A DNA stretch of 64,000 nt from Quadrisphaera sp. INWT6 (GTDB lineage Bacteria; Actinomycetota; Actinomycetes; Actinomycetales; Quadrisphaeraceae), in NCBI RefSeq assembly GCF_015390235.1, contig NZ_VUOH01000002.1, forward strand, positions 186,001-250,000, in the 5' to 3' direction. Positions 25,721-33,275 of this stretch are shown here, piece by piece. Each line of letters begins with the position of its first letter. Within the stretch, counting starts at the first letter, position 1. The translations under genes were made by a program, and so were the position numbers. The notes below the pieces were generated by a model. It had not been told where the DNA came from. It saw nothing but the letters and a program-made list of their open reading frames with translations, and made no database searches.

Positions 25721-26364
25721 CAGGCGAGGCTCCCCGCGAGCGTGCGCGTGGTCCAGTCGCGCAGGGCGACGACGACGTCGGCCGTCATCCCGTGCCCTCC
25801 GGGCGTGCGCACGGCGGTCAGGTCTGCGCCGGACTCCTCGTGCAGGTACGCCCAGGTGCGGCGCTGGAGCTCGGGCGGGATGACGGTGTCGGCGTCGCCC
25901 TGCGCCACGAAGACCGGGACCCCGTCGAGGTGGCCGGGCGCGGTGGGCACGCCCGCCTCGAACGGCAGCGTCGCGAAGAGGGTGGCCAGGCCGGCGAAGC
26001 GCGACGGGTCGGCCAGCAGTGCGCCGCCCGCGAAGGTCGCTCCCCCGCTGAACCCGACGAGCAGCACCGGCCGCGGTCGCCCGACGTCGCGGGGCGCCTC
26101 GGCGTCGAGCCAGGCGCGGAACCAGGCGGTCGAGGCGGCGAGCGAGTCGGGCAGGGGGCGGCCGATGCCGGCGTTGGCGAACCACGCGAAGCCGCCGCCC
26201 TCGGCGAGCGGGGCGCGCAGGGCGACGAACTCCGGGCCACCCCCACCGGGGTGCAGGTGGTCGGCGAGGCCGATGACGTCGGCCTCGGTGGCACCGCGCC
26301 CGTGCAGCAGGACGACGAGCGGTGCTGCCGCGCCACCACCGCGGCGCAGGACGACGGGGTCCAC
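25720..26364 (-). CDS. phospholipase/carboxylesterase-family hydrolase (MhqD-like)
   Basis: A 214-residue alpha/beta hydrolase with oxyanion region LLHGRGATEADV, nucleophile GFSGGATFAG, acid in QGDADTVIPPE and base in GGHGMT. This short carboxylesterase type is the one regulated by MhqR in Firmicutes. GTG 26364 was chosen because GGAAGGGG lies upstream and the hydrophobic strand LVVLLHG starts at about residue 16. It is the first gene of a unit with the SDR gene, transcribed from the divergent MarR promoter with paired operators. Confidence 0.8.
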   Translation of the reverse strand: MDPVVLRRGGGAAAPLVVLLHGRGATEADVIGLADHLHPGGGGPEFVALRAPLAEGGGFAWFANAGIGRPLPDSLAASTAWFRAWLDAEAPRDVGRPRPVLLVGFSGGATFAGGALLADPSRFAGLATLFATLPFEAGVPTAPGHLDGVPVFVAQGDADTVIPPELQRRTWAYLHEESGADLTAVRTPGGHGMTADVVVALRDWTTRTLAGSLA

Positions 26365-26383
26365 GTCCCAGCCCCTTCCAACA

Positions 26384-26438
26384 GTTGTCGCTTCAACTTC
26401 TTCGGGTGACGGTAGCACCCAGAGGTTGAAGCGACAAC
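26384..26438. promoter_or_regulatory. paired operator for the MarR regulator in the divergent promoter
   Basis: GTTGTCGCTTCAAC (26384-26397) and its exact complement GTTGAAGCGACAAC (26425-26438) are separated by 27 bp. Each half is itself an imperfect dyad (GTTG...CAAC), the form expected of MarR dimer sites, so two dimers could bind between the divergent hydrolase (start 26364) and marR (start 26462). A local AT-rich patch (AACTTCTTC) lies in this otherwise GC-rich region. Confidence 0.8.
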
Positions 26439-26461
26439 CATCGGCCGGGCAGGATGGCGGC

Positions 26462-27001
26462 GTGGACGTCCCCTGGCTCGACCGGACCCAGCTCGCCGCG
26501 TGGGTGCGCGTGGCGGCGCTGCTCGAGGTGCTGCCCGGCACCCTCGACGGGCAGCTGCGGCGCGACGCCGACGTCACGCTCTTCGAGTACTTCGTGCTGG
26601 CGATGCTGTCGGAGTCGCCCACCCGCTCCCTGCGCATGAGCGAGCTCGCCGCACAGACGAGCGCCACGCTCCCCCGCCTCTCCCACGTGGTGAAGCGCAT
26701 GGAGTCGCGGGGCCTGGTGGAGCGGCGCCCCGACCCCGACGACCGCCGCGCCACGACCTGCGTGCTCACCGACGGCGGGCTGGCGCGCATCGAGCAGGCG
26801 GCCCCCGGGCACGTGGCCGCGGTGCGCGAGCACGTCGTCGACGTCCTGACCCCGGAGCAAATCACCCAGCTGACCGGCATCGCCGACGCGCTGCTGCGCA
26901 GCCTCGACAGCAGCGGCGGCATGGCGGCGATGTACCGACGCTACGACGACGGAGCCGTCAGCGGCGCCCCGGGGGCCGCGACCCCGCCGGTCAGGCCGTG
27001 A
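26462..27001 (+). CDS. MarR-family transcriptional regulator
   Basis: A 179-residue winged-helix regulator. The core is LFEYFVLAMLSESP, MSELAAQTSATLPRLSHVVKRMESRGLVERRPDPDDRRATTCVLTDGG, that is helix-turn-helix plus wing with the conserved DDRR. GTG 26462 follows GGCAGG and lies right after the second operator, implying autoregulation. The only Cys (ATTCVLT) is in the wing region, a possible thiol-reactive sensor for quinones, as in MarR relatives, though this is speculative. The gene tail overlaps the convergent HAD gene by 11 bp. Confidence 0.85.
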   Translation: MDVPWLDRTQLAAWVRVAALLEVLPGTLDGQLRRDADVTLFEYFVLAMLSESPTRSLRMSELAAQTSATLPRLSHVVKRMESRGLVERRPDPDDRRATTCVLTDGGLARIEQAAPGHVAAVREHVVDVLTPEQITQLTGIADALLRSLDSSGGMAAMYRRYDDGAVSGAPGAATPPVRP

Positions 27002-27623
27002 GCACGCCCGCGTCGACGAGGTGCCGGCGCGCGTCGTCGGCGCCCTGCCAGACGTGGGCGCGCCACCCCCGGGCGCGGGCGGCGTCGACGTTGACGGGGC
27101 GGTCGTCGAAGAACAGCAGCTGCTCGCCGGGCAGGCCCAGCTCGCGCTCCACCGCCTCGTAGATCGCCGGGTCGGGCTTGGCCGCGCCGACGGCGGCGGA
27201 GAAGACCAGCACGTCGAAGGGCTCCGACCACGCCGACGCCCTGACGATGTGCTCCATGGAGGCGGGCGCGTTCGACAGCACCGCCAGCCGCAGCCCCGCC
27301 GCGCGGACGGCCGGGACGACGTCGTCCAGCAGCTGCGCGGCCCCGGCGCCGAGGGTCGCCCACTGCCGGGCGTCGAGGTCGTCGAGCTCGGCGGCGCGGG
27401 AGGCCAGGTCGAGCCCCAGCCCGGCGCCGACGGCGTCCCAGTACTCGGCGAGCGGGGCGCCGAGGTCGTAGGCGTCGCGCGGGTGCCAGTAGACCCGGTC
27501 GACGTCGGCGACCGGCAGGTCGAGTGCTGCCGCGACGGACGGGACCGCCCCCTCGGGCGCCGACAGGACGCCCCCGATGTCGAAGACGACGGCGGCCACG
27601 GGCAGCTGCTGCGGGGTCTGCAC
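26991..27623 (-). CDS. HAD-superfamily hydrolase
   Basis: A 210-residue HAD-IA phosphatase-like protein. Motif I is FDIGGVL (nucleophile Asp at about residue 15), motif II is LAVLSNAP, motif III Lys is in GAAKPDPAIYE, and motif IV is LLFFDDRPVNV. The DIGG form of motif I (second Asp replaced by Gly) is common in the epoxide-hydrolase N-terminal/YihX-like subgroup, where turnover may involve alpha-D-glucose-1-phosphate or other substrates. Tail-to-tail overlap with marR suggests no terminator between them. Confidence 0.8.
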   Translation of the reverse strand: MQTPQQLPVAAVVFDIGGVLSAPEGAVPSVAAALDLPVADVDRVYWHPRDAYDLGAPLAEYWDAVGAGLGLDLASRAAELDDLDARQWATLGAGAAQLLDDVVPAVRAAGLRLAVLSNAPASMEHIVRASAWSEPFDVLVFSAAVGAAKPDPAIYEAVERELGLPGEQLLFFDDRPVNVDAARARGWRAHVWQGADDARRHLVDAGVLTA

Positions 27624-27698
27624 CCCTCGACGCTAGCGATGCCCGGTCGGTGCTCCGCCGGTGCTCGGTCGGTGCTCGGTCGGGGCGAGACTGGCGGC

Positions 27699-28142
27699 GT
27701 GGACACCCGGGTCGCGGCCTACGCCGTCGTCGTCGAAGAGCGCACCGACCAGCACGGCACCGGCCCGCGGATGCTGCTCGCGCACTGGAAGGAGCAGGAC
27801 CGCAGCGGCTGGACGCTCCCCGGCGGCGGCATCGACCCCGGGGAGGACCCGGCCGACGCCGCCGTCCGCGAGGTGCTCGAGGAGACCGGCTACGACGCCG
27901 AGCTGGGCGACCTGCTCGGCCTGGACTCCCAGGTCATCCCCGCCCAGGACCGGCTCCGCACCGACCGCGGCCCGCTGCACGCGCTGCGGGTCGTCTACCG
28001 GGCGCACGTGGTGGGCGGTGAGCTGCGCGACGAGGTCGGCGGAACCACGGACACCGCGGGGTGGTTCCCGCTCGACGCCGTCGACGGGCTCGACAGGGTC
28101 GGCCTGGTCGACGTCGGCCGCCGCCTCGCCGGCCTCCTCTGA
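27699..28142 (+). CDS. NUDIX hydrolase
   Basis: A 147-residue single-domain NUDIX protein with a complete box GGGIDPGEDPADAAVREVLEETGY (residues about 43-66; GX5EX7REUXEEXGU). It hydrolyses nucleoside diphosphates linked to another moiety. GTG 27699 follows a short stretch of imperfect 11-bp direct repeats (CGGTGCTCGGT, about 27646-27683) in the promoter region. The substrate is not predictable. Confidence 0.85.
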   Translation: MDTRVAAYAVVVEERTDQHGTGPRMLLAHWKEQDRSGWTLPGGGIDPGEDPADAAVREVLEETGYDAELGDLLGLDSQVIPAQDRLRTDRGPLHALRVVYRAHVVGGELRDEVGGTTDTAGWFPLDAVDGLDRVGLVDVGRRLAGLL

Positions 28143-28162
28143 CTCCCGCGCCGCGCCTGCTG

Positions 28163-28990
28163 TCAGGCGCAGCTGGCGGCGAGCACCCCGAGGGCTGAGC
28201 GCTCGCGCAGGTGCACCAGCGCCTCCGGCTCCCCCACCAGCCGGGCGGCCACGGCCTCCAGCGCCTGGCGGGCGCGCCGCGGGGCCACGTCGAGCACCCC
28301 GTCGAGCACCTCCCACGCCGCGACGGACCGGCCCGGCGGACGCCCCGCGGCGCCGGCGCGGCACAGGTCGGCGACGCCGTCGAGCACGTCGTCGCCCAGC
28401 CCGGCGGGGTCGGTGAGGCGCACCGCGGCGTCGACGACGTCGAGGTCGTCGGCGTCCCAGGCGTCCTCGTCACCGGCGTGGGCGACGACCAGGGGGTGCA
28501 GGTCGGTGTCACCCAGCGCCCCCGCGGCCTCCAGCACCAGGCGCGAGACCAGCCCGACCGGCTCACCGAGCACGCGGCGCACGGCGGGGAGGGCGCGCGG
28601 GTCCTGCCGGTGGGCCAGACCCAGGAGCGCCTCGTCGCGGACCTCGGGCTCGTCGTCGAGCCGCGCGGCGAGCGCGTCGTCGACGCAGGGGTGGGGCAGG
28701 TCGCGCCACAGCGTGCCGAGCGCGAAGCACGCCGACTCGCGCACGCCGGGGTGCTCGTCGGAGGTCAGCCGCACCACCGCCTCCACCAGGGCGAGCGCCG
28801 GGCCGCCGGCCCCGTGGGCCATCAGCGGCAGGCGCTGGGCGAGGGTGCTGCGCACCCCGGCGCGGGGGTGGGCGGCGAGTGCCACGAGGGTCGACTCCGC
28901 ACCCGTGTCGGCGGGTCGCAGGGTGCGCAGGAGCGCGTCGAGCTGCTTCCCCGGGACGACGTCGGCCAGGGTCAGGACGGGCGCTCGCAC
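28163..28990 (-). CDS. HEAT-repeat protein
   Basis: A 275-residue helical repeat protein. Units of about 30-35 residues with alternating Leu/Ala and Pro-rich turns are visible: AAHPRAGVRSTLAQRLPLMA, SDEHPGVRESACFALGTLW, DDEPEVRDEALLGLAHRQDPRALPAVRRVLGE. Such proteins are protein- or nucleic-acid-binding scaffolds. No enzyme motif is present. GTG 28990 starts about 290 bp from the divergent NUDIX gene. A second, unrelated HEAT protein occurs at 52061. Confidence 0.75.
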   Translation of the reverse strand: MRAPVLTLADVVPGKQLDALLRTLRPADTGAESTLVALAAHPRAGVRSTLAQRLPLMAHGAGGPALALVEAVVRLTSDEHPGVRESACFALGTLWRDLPHPCVDDALAARLDDEPEVRDEALLGLAHRQDPRALPAVRRVLGEPVGLVSRLVLEAAGALGDTDLHPLVVAHAGDEDAWDADDLDVVDAAVRLTDPAGLGDDVLDGVADLCRAGAAGRPPGRSVAAWEVLDGVLDVAPRRARQALEAVAARLVGEPEALVHLRERSALGVLAASCA

Positions 28991-29284
28991 CTGAGCATCG
29001 TCACATCAGTCACACCCGCCACAGGCGCGACACGCCCGAGCGCGGGGGCGCGGACCTCGGCGTGGCGAGGTGTCCCGCCGAGCATGCACAAGACGCCTTC
29101 CGCCCCCTCCAGGGCCCGATCCGGCGTCCTTGTGCATGCCCGACGGGACGCCCTCCCGCGCTGGACCGAGGCGTGACGCGGGACGGGCAGAACTCCGGCA
29201 GCAAGACCTCGCGGGGGTTGCAGCGGGACCTCTGCCCGTCCGGCGTCACGCGGCCCCTCGAGCGCGGGCTGCGAGGATCGCCCG
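28991..29284. other. 294-bp divergent intergenic region with two long hairpins
   Basis: No gene is seen. GCATGCACAAGACGCC (29082-29097) faces GGCGTCCTTGTGCATGC (29123-29139) with one bulged base, and the stem may extend through TCCCGCCGA/TCGACGGGA-like flanks. A second stem pairs 29171-29191 (GCGTGACGCGGGACGGGCAGA-type arm) with 29231-29251, with one mismatch in 21. Both lie between divergent genes, so they are not simple terminators. Confidence 0.75.
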
Positions 29285-29929
29285 GTGAGCGACCAGAGCA
29301 GCGCCGCCGAGCGGGTGCGCCGGGTGGCCGTCGAGCTGGCGGCCCTCGCGCAGGACGGCGCCACCTTCGCCGCCGACCCCTACGACCAGAAGCGCTACGC
29401 GCAGGCCTCGGCGCTCGCGGTGGAGCTGTTCGCCGTCCTCACCGAGCGCCCCGCCGACGAGCTGCGCGCCGAGCTCGGTCGCGACAGCGGCTACGCGACG
29501 CCGAAGGTCGACGTCCGCGGGGTCCTCTTCGACGACGACGGGCGGGTGCTCCTCATGCGGGAGCGCTCCGACGGGTGCTGGTGCCCACCCGGCGGCTGGG
29601 CCGACCCCCTCGACACGCCCCGGGCCGCCGTCGAGCGCGAGGTGCGGGAGGAGACCGGGTACGGCGCGGAGGTCGAGCGGCTGATCGCCTGCTACGACCG
29701 CGACGTGCAGGGCCACGAGCCGAAGCTGCCGGTGGCGGTGTACAAGCTGTTCTTCCTCTGCCGGGCCACCGGCGACGTGGCACCCGCCGAGGAGCTGGAG
29801 ACCCTCGAGGTCGGGTGGTTCGCCCTCGACGCGCTGCCGCCGCTGTCGCGCGCCAGGGTCACGGAGGCGCAGCTGCGACGAGCGCTCGAGCACCACCGCG
29901 ACCCGTCCCTGCCCGTCGACGTCGACTGA
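29285..29929 (+). CDS. NUDIX hydrolase with N-terminal helical domain
   Basis: A 214-residue protein. The first 65 residues form a helical domain (AERVRRVAVELAALAQDG, DPYDQKRYAQASALAVELF) of the NUDIX_N type found in ADP-ribose pyrophosphatase-like enzymes. The NUDIX box is GGWADPLDTPRAAVEREVREETGYGAE-like (residues about 103-127) and is complete for REUXEE. FDDDGRVLLMRERSDGCWCPPGG precedes it. ADP-ribose or a related nucleotide sugar is the likely substrate by family. GTG 29285 is the first start after the hairpin region. Confidence 0.85.
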   Translation: MSDQSSAAERVRRVAVELAALAQDGATFAADPYDQKRYAQASALAVELFAVLTERPADELRAELGRDSGYATPKVDVRGVLFDDDGRVLLMRERSDGCWCPPGGWADPLDTPRAAVEREVREETGYGAEVERLIACYDRDVQGHEPKLPVAVYKLFFLCRATGDVAPAEELETLEVGWFALDALPPLSRARVTEAQLRRALEHHRDPSLPVDVD

Positions 29930-29963
29930 CCACCACCCGCCGCCCTGGGGCAGGGTGGGACCG

Positions 29964-31079
29964 GTGACCCACTGGACCACCACCCCGATCACCGCCGACC
30001 TCGTGCGGGGAGCGCTCGACCTGGTGGCCACCGACCGCGGCCTGCTCCCCCAGCGGCTGCCCGCGTGGGCGCGGGCGCAGCTGCCCGACGAGGCCACCGC
30101 CGAGGCGGTGGCGCGGCCCGCCGGCGTGCGCCTGGCGCTGCGGACGGCAGCCACCCAGCTGGAGGTCGACGTCGTGCGCACCCGCACCACCACCTCGACG
30201 CCCGCGGGACCGGGCCCGCTGCCGCCGGACGGCGTGTACGACCTGCTGGTCGACGGCGTGCTGGTGGCCCGCTCCACGGCCTCCGGCGGTGACGTGGTGG
30301 AGGTCGACCCGGCCACCGGCGCCGCCGAGCTGCGGCGCGGGCCGGTCGGGTCGGTGCGGTTCCGCCACCTGCCGCCCGGGGAGAAGGACGTCGAGGTGTG
30401 GCTGCCCCACACCGAGATCACCACGCTGGTGGCGCTGCGGGCCGACGCCCCCACCGCCGCCTCGACCGCCCCCGCCGCGCGACGCACCTGGGTCCACCAC
30501 GGCGGAGCCACCGGCGCCGGCGCCGACAGCCCGAGCTCCACGTGGACGGCGCTGGCCGCGGCGCTCGGCGGCGTCGAGCTGGTCGACCTGGGCTTCGACG
30601 GCGCCGCCCACCTGGACCCGTTCACCGCCAGGGCGCTGCGCGGCACCCCCGCCGACGTCATCAGCCTGGAGGTCGGCCGCGACGTCGTCGCCGGTGACAC
30701 GCTGCGGCGGCGCTCGTTCGGGCCGGCGCTGCACGGCTTCCTCGACACCGTGCGCGAGGGCCACCCCGACGCACCGCTGCTGGTGGTCTCGCCGCTGGGC
30801 GACCCCGACCTCGAGGAGCTGCCCGCCACCAGCGCCCACGACGCCGCCGCCGGTCGCCTGTCGCTGCGCGCGTGCCGCGAGGTGGTGTCCGAGGTGCTGG
30901 GGCAGCGGGCCGCGGACGACCCCCAGCTGTTCCTCCTCGACGGCCTGGACCTGCACGACCCCGTCGACGAGGGCGACGCGCCCTTCGACCACCAGCGCGA
31001 CCGCGGGCTGGACCACCACCGGGTGGCGGAGCGCTTCGCGCGGGGGCTGTTCTCCCCCGGCGCGCCCTTCGCCGCCTGA
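29964..31079 (+). CDS. SGNH/GDSL hydrolase-fold protein with degenerate catalytic blocks
   Basis: A 371-residue protein whose order of blocks (N-terminal beta-sandwich, then WVHHGG, VELVDLGFDGAAHLDPF, ADVISLEVGRDVV, FLDTVREGHPDAPLLVVSPL) matches a well-populated actinobacterial SGNH family. In that family I recall block I as a Gly-Ser-Ser nucleophile, GGNAHLDP for the oxyanion block, LGINVV for block III and DGLHP for the Asp-His block. Here these read GGATG, GAAHLDP, VGRDVV and FDHQRD, so the nucleophile Ser and the partner residues appear lost. Probably a non-catalytic binding protein or a changed chemistry. GTG 29964 was preferred to GTG 29955 by position of GGTGGG. Confidence 0.6.
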   Translation: MTHWTTTPITADLVRGALDLVATDRGLLPQRLPAWARAQLPDEATAEAVARPAGVRLALRTAATQLEVDVVRTRTTTSTPAGPGPLPPDGVYDLLVDGVLVARSTASGGDVVEVDPATGAAELRRGPVGSVRFRHLPPGEKDVEVWLPHTEITTLVALRADAPTAASTAPAARRTWVHHGGATGAGADSPSSTWTALAAALGGVELVDLGFDGAAHLDPFTARALRGTPADVISLEVGRDVVAGDTLRRRSFGPALHGFLDTVREGHPDAPLLVVSPLGDPDLEELPATSAHDAAAGRLSLRACREVVSEVLGQRAADDPQLFLLDGLDLHDPVDEGDAPFDHQRDRGLDHHRVAERFARGLFSPGAPFAA

Positions 31080-31086
31080 CCCGGCG

Positions 31087-31398
31087 TCAGCGGCCGCGGC
31101 GCTCCAGCAGCTCCTCCTCGGTGAGGGGCCTGTCGACCTGGAGCCGCCGCGCCACCCGCAGCACCTGCCAGAAGACGACGACGAGCCCCGCGACCGCCGC
31201 CAGCACGCCGAACAGCGTCAGGTCGACCCAGTACTGCCAGCGCACCTGCGCCTCGACGGCGTCATGGGTGTCGGCCGCGCCGCCGCGGACGTAGACGCTC
31301 CAGTTCGCGTGCGCGTTGACGGCCGCGACCAGGCACACGAAGGACCACACCAGCGCACCGAGCACCACGAAGCGCGCCACCCGGCTGATCAGCACCAC
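31087..31398 (-). CDS. small two-helix membrane protein of unknown function
   Basis: A 103-residue protein with two hydrophobic helices (FVVLGALVWSFVCLVAAVNA, residues about 9-28, and WVDLTLFGVLAAVAGLVVVFWQVL, about 56-79), joined by a loop with NWSVYVRGGAADTHD, and a charged C-terminus (LTEEELLERRGR). No recognised family. The start is one of two adjacent GTG codons (31398 or 31395). It converges with the SGNH-like gene with only 7 bp between. Confidence 0.55.
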   Translation of the reverse strand: MVLISRVARFVVLGALVWSFVCLVAAVNAHANWSVYVRGGAADTHDAVEAQVRWQYWVDLTLFGVLAAVAGLVVVFWQVLRVARRLQVDRPLTEEELLERRGR

Positions 31399-31460
31399 GC
31401 GGGCAGGGTAGGGCCGCTCCCTGGGAAGCGGGCCCCTCGCCGCCCGACCCGGCGGCCTGC

Positions 31461-32300
31461 TCAGCGGCCGGGCTCGTCGATGTCGGTGCTGGCCGACAGC
31501 TCCGCCCACTCCTCGAGCTCGGCGCGGCGCCGGTCGGCGATGTCGCGCGCCGCGGAGAGCGCGTCCGTGCCGAGCAGCAGCAGCGCCGGGGGCTCGGCCG
31601 CCGTGACCGCCGTGATGATCGCCTGCGCGGCCTTCGCGGGGTCTCCCGGCTGGGTGCCGTGGACCGTGTCGTTCTCCTTGCGGCGGGGCCCGACGGTCTC
31701 GGCGTAGTCGTCGATGACGGTCGAGGTGCCGTTCAGCGACCTGCCGGCGAAGTCGGTGCGGAAGCCGCCCGGCTCGACGGCGACGGCGGTGACCCCCAGC
31801 GGCGCGAGCTCGGCGCGCAGCGACCCGGTCAGGCCCTCGAGCGCCAGCTTGGTGGCCGCGTAGTACCCCGACCCCGGCGGGCACAGCTGCGCCCCGATCG
31901 ACGACACGTTGACGACGACGCCGCTGCGGCGCTCCCGCATGCCCGGCAGCACGGCCTTGGCCATCGTCACCGCGCCGTGGACGTTGGTGTCGAAGAGGGC
32001 GCGGACGGCGTCGTCCTCGCCCTCCTCCACGGCCGAGCGGTAGCCGTAGCCGGCGTTGTTGACCAGCACGTCGACGGCCCCGAAGCGCTCGTGCGCGGCC
32101 CGCACGGCCGCGCGGGCCTGCTCGGCGTCGGTGACGTCGAGGGGCAGCGCCAGCGCCGAGCGGGGGTGCGCGGCGGCGAGGTCGCGCACGGCCTCCTCGC
32201 GGCGGGCCGTGACGACGGCGTTCCAGCCGCGCTCCAGCACCGCCTCGGCGAGCGCGCGCCCCAGTCCGGTGGAGCACCCCGTGATGAGCCAGGTCGTCAT
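31461..32300 (-). CDS. SDR-family oxidoreductase (classical)
   Basis: A 279-residue classical short-chain dehydrogenase with TGCSTGLGRA (residues 8-17), NNAGYGYR, the catalytic Ser in VNVSSIGAQ and YYAATK (YxxxK, about 152-156). The C-terminal extension beyond 240 residues and the DVTD motif after the third strand place it with the 17-beta-HSD-like/SDR family common in actinobacteria. TxR after the second strand (VVTARRE) suggests NADP(H). The substrate is unknown. Confidence 0.85.
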   Translation of the reverse strand: MTTWLITGCSTGLGRALAEAVLERGWNAVVTARREEAVRDLAAAHPRSALALPLDVTDAEQARAAVRAAHERFGAVDVLVNNAGYGYRSAVEEGEDDAVRALFDTNVHGAVTMAKAVLPGMRERRSGVVVNVSSIGAQLCPPGSGYYAATKLALEGLTGSLRAELAPLGVTAVAVEPGGFRTDFAGRSLNGTSTVIDDYAETVGPRRKENDTVHGTQPGDPAKAAQAIITAVTAAEPPALLLLGTDALSAARDIADRRRAELEEWAELSASTDIDEPGR

Positions 32301-32416
32301 CCCCGCATCCTCTCCGGAGCCGCGCCGGGCGGCGCGGCGAGCCCGTCGCGCACGACCTGCGGCGCGTCGCGGGCCGAAGGCGGGGCCGGGGCCGGGCCGC
32401 CGCCTAGCCTCGGAGG

Positions 32417-33211
32417 ATGCCCCTCACGACCCTCCCCGCCGCCCCCTCCCCGGCGCTGCGCCGGGACGCGGCCACGACCGCGGCGCCCGTCGGTCCCGCG
32501 GTGCGGGGAGCCACCTGGGCGTCCGCCGCGCTCCCGCCGGCGACGGCGACGGCGGGGTTCGCCGTGCCGGCGCCGCGCACCCCCCTGCCCACCTCGCTGG
32601 CCACCCCGCCGGCGACCCCGCTGGCGACCCCGCGCAGCGAGCCCACCCGGGGCCGCGCCGGCCGCACCCCCGAGGTGGTGGCGCGCGAGGTCGCCGCGCA
32701 CCTGGCGCAGGCCTCGCGCTACGGGCTGCTGCCCGGGCAGGCGGGCGCCGCCGTCCCCGAGCAGGTGCGGGCCTCGCTGCGCGAGCTCATCGACGCGGCC
32801 TTCCCCCACCTGAGGGCCGGGACGCCGGACTGGCGGGCCGCGGTCGCCCTGGCGGCGGCCCTCGCCGCCGACGTGCTGGGCCGCTACGCGGTGCCGCTGT
32901 CCGCGCTGCCGAGCACCACGGCGCCGGGGGCCCGCGAGGCCGTGGCGGCGCTGTCTCGGGGCGTCGACGCGCTGCTCGACGACTCCGGCGTCGGTGTGGT
33001 CCTTGACCTCGACGGCGGCACCGCCGCGTTCCGGGTGCGCACCCCCGCCGGGGCGACCCCCTCGTGCGGGCGCGCGGCGCTGCTGGCGACGTGCGCCGTC
33101 CTGCTGCACCTGCGCCTGACCCAGCCGCTGGCGCTGGCCGCGCTGGTCACCGAGGGCGGGGCGTGGCTCCCGGTGTGGCGCGCGGCCCGCGACCTGTGGA
33201 CGGTCTCCTGA
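32417..33211 (+). CDS. actinobacterial protein of unknown function with low-complexity N-terminus
   Basis: A 264-residue protein. Residues 1-85 are a disordered Ala/Pro/Thr-rich region (tandem ATPPATPLATP-type text); residues 86-264 form an Ala-rich helical domain (VVAREVAAHLAQASRYGLLPG, ELIDAAFPHLRAGTPDW). No family, signal peptide or catalytic motif is recognised. The ATG at 32417 follows CTCGGAGG and the codon pattern is strongly GC3, supporting a real gene. It is followed by a perfect 12-bp-arm hairpin and a convergent prsW-like gene. Confidence 0.6.
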   Translation: MPLTTLPAAPSPALRRDAATTAAPVGPAVRGATWASAALPPATATAGFAVPAPRTPLPTSLATPPATPLATPRSEPTRGRAGRTPEVVAREVAAHLAQASRYGLLPGQAGAAVPEQVRASLRELIDAAFPHLRAGTPDWRAAVALAAALAADVLGRYAVPLSALPSTTAPGAREAVAALSRGVDALLDDSGVGVVLDLDGGTAAFRVRTPAGATPSCGRAALLATCAVLLHLRLTQPLALAALVTEGGAWLPVWRAARDLWTVS

Positions 33212-33230
33212 CCCGCTCGGACGGCGCGCC

Positions 33231-33260
33231 CGCGTCGGACCGCTGACCCGGTCCGACGCG
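33231..33260. terminator. bidirectional hairpin terminator
   Basis: CGCGTCGGACCG (33231-33242) and CGGTCCGACGCG (33249-33260) pair perfectly around a CTGACC loop, between the convergent unknown gene and the PrsW-family gene. Confidence 0.75.
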
Positions 33261-33275
33261 GTCTGCCTCTGACCG

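Noticed and set aside
27646..27683. Direct repeats CGGTGCTCGGT as a regulatory array
   Set aside because: Only two to three imperfect copies just before the NUDIX start; too short to separate from GC-rich low complexity.
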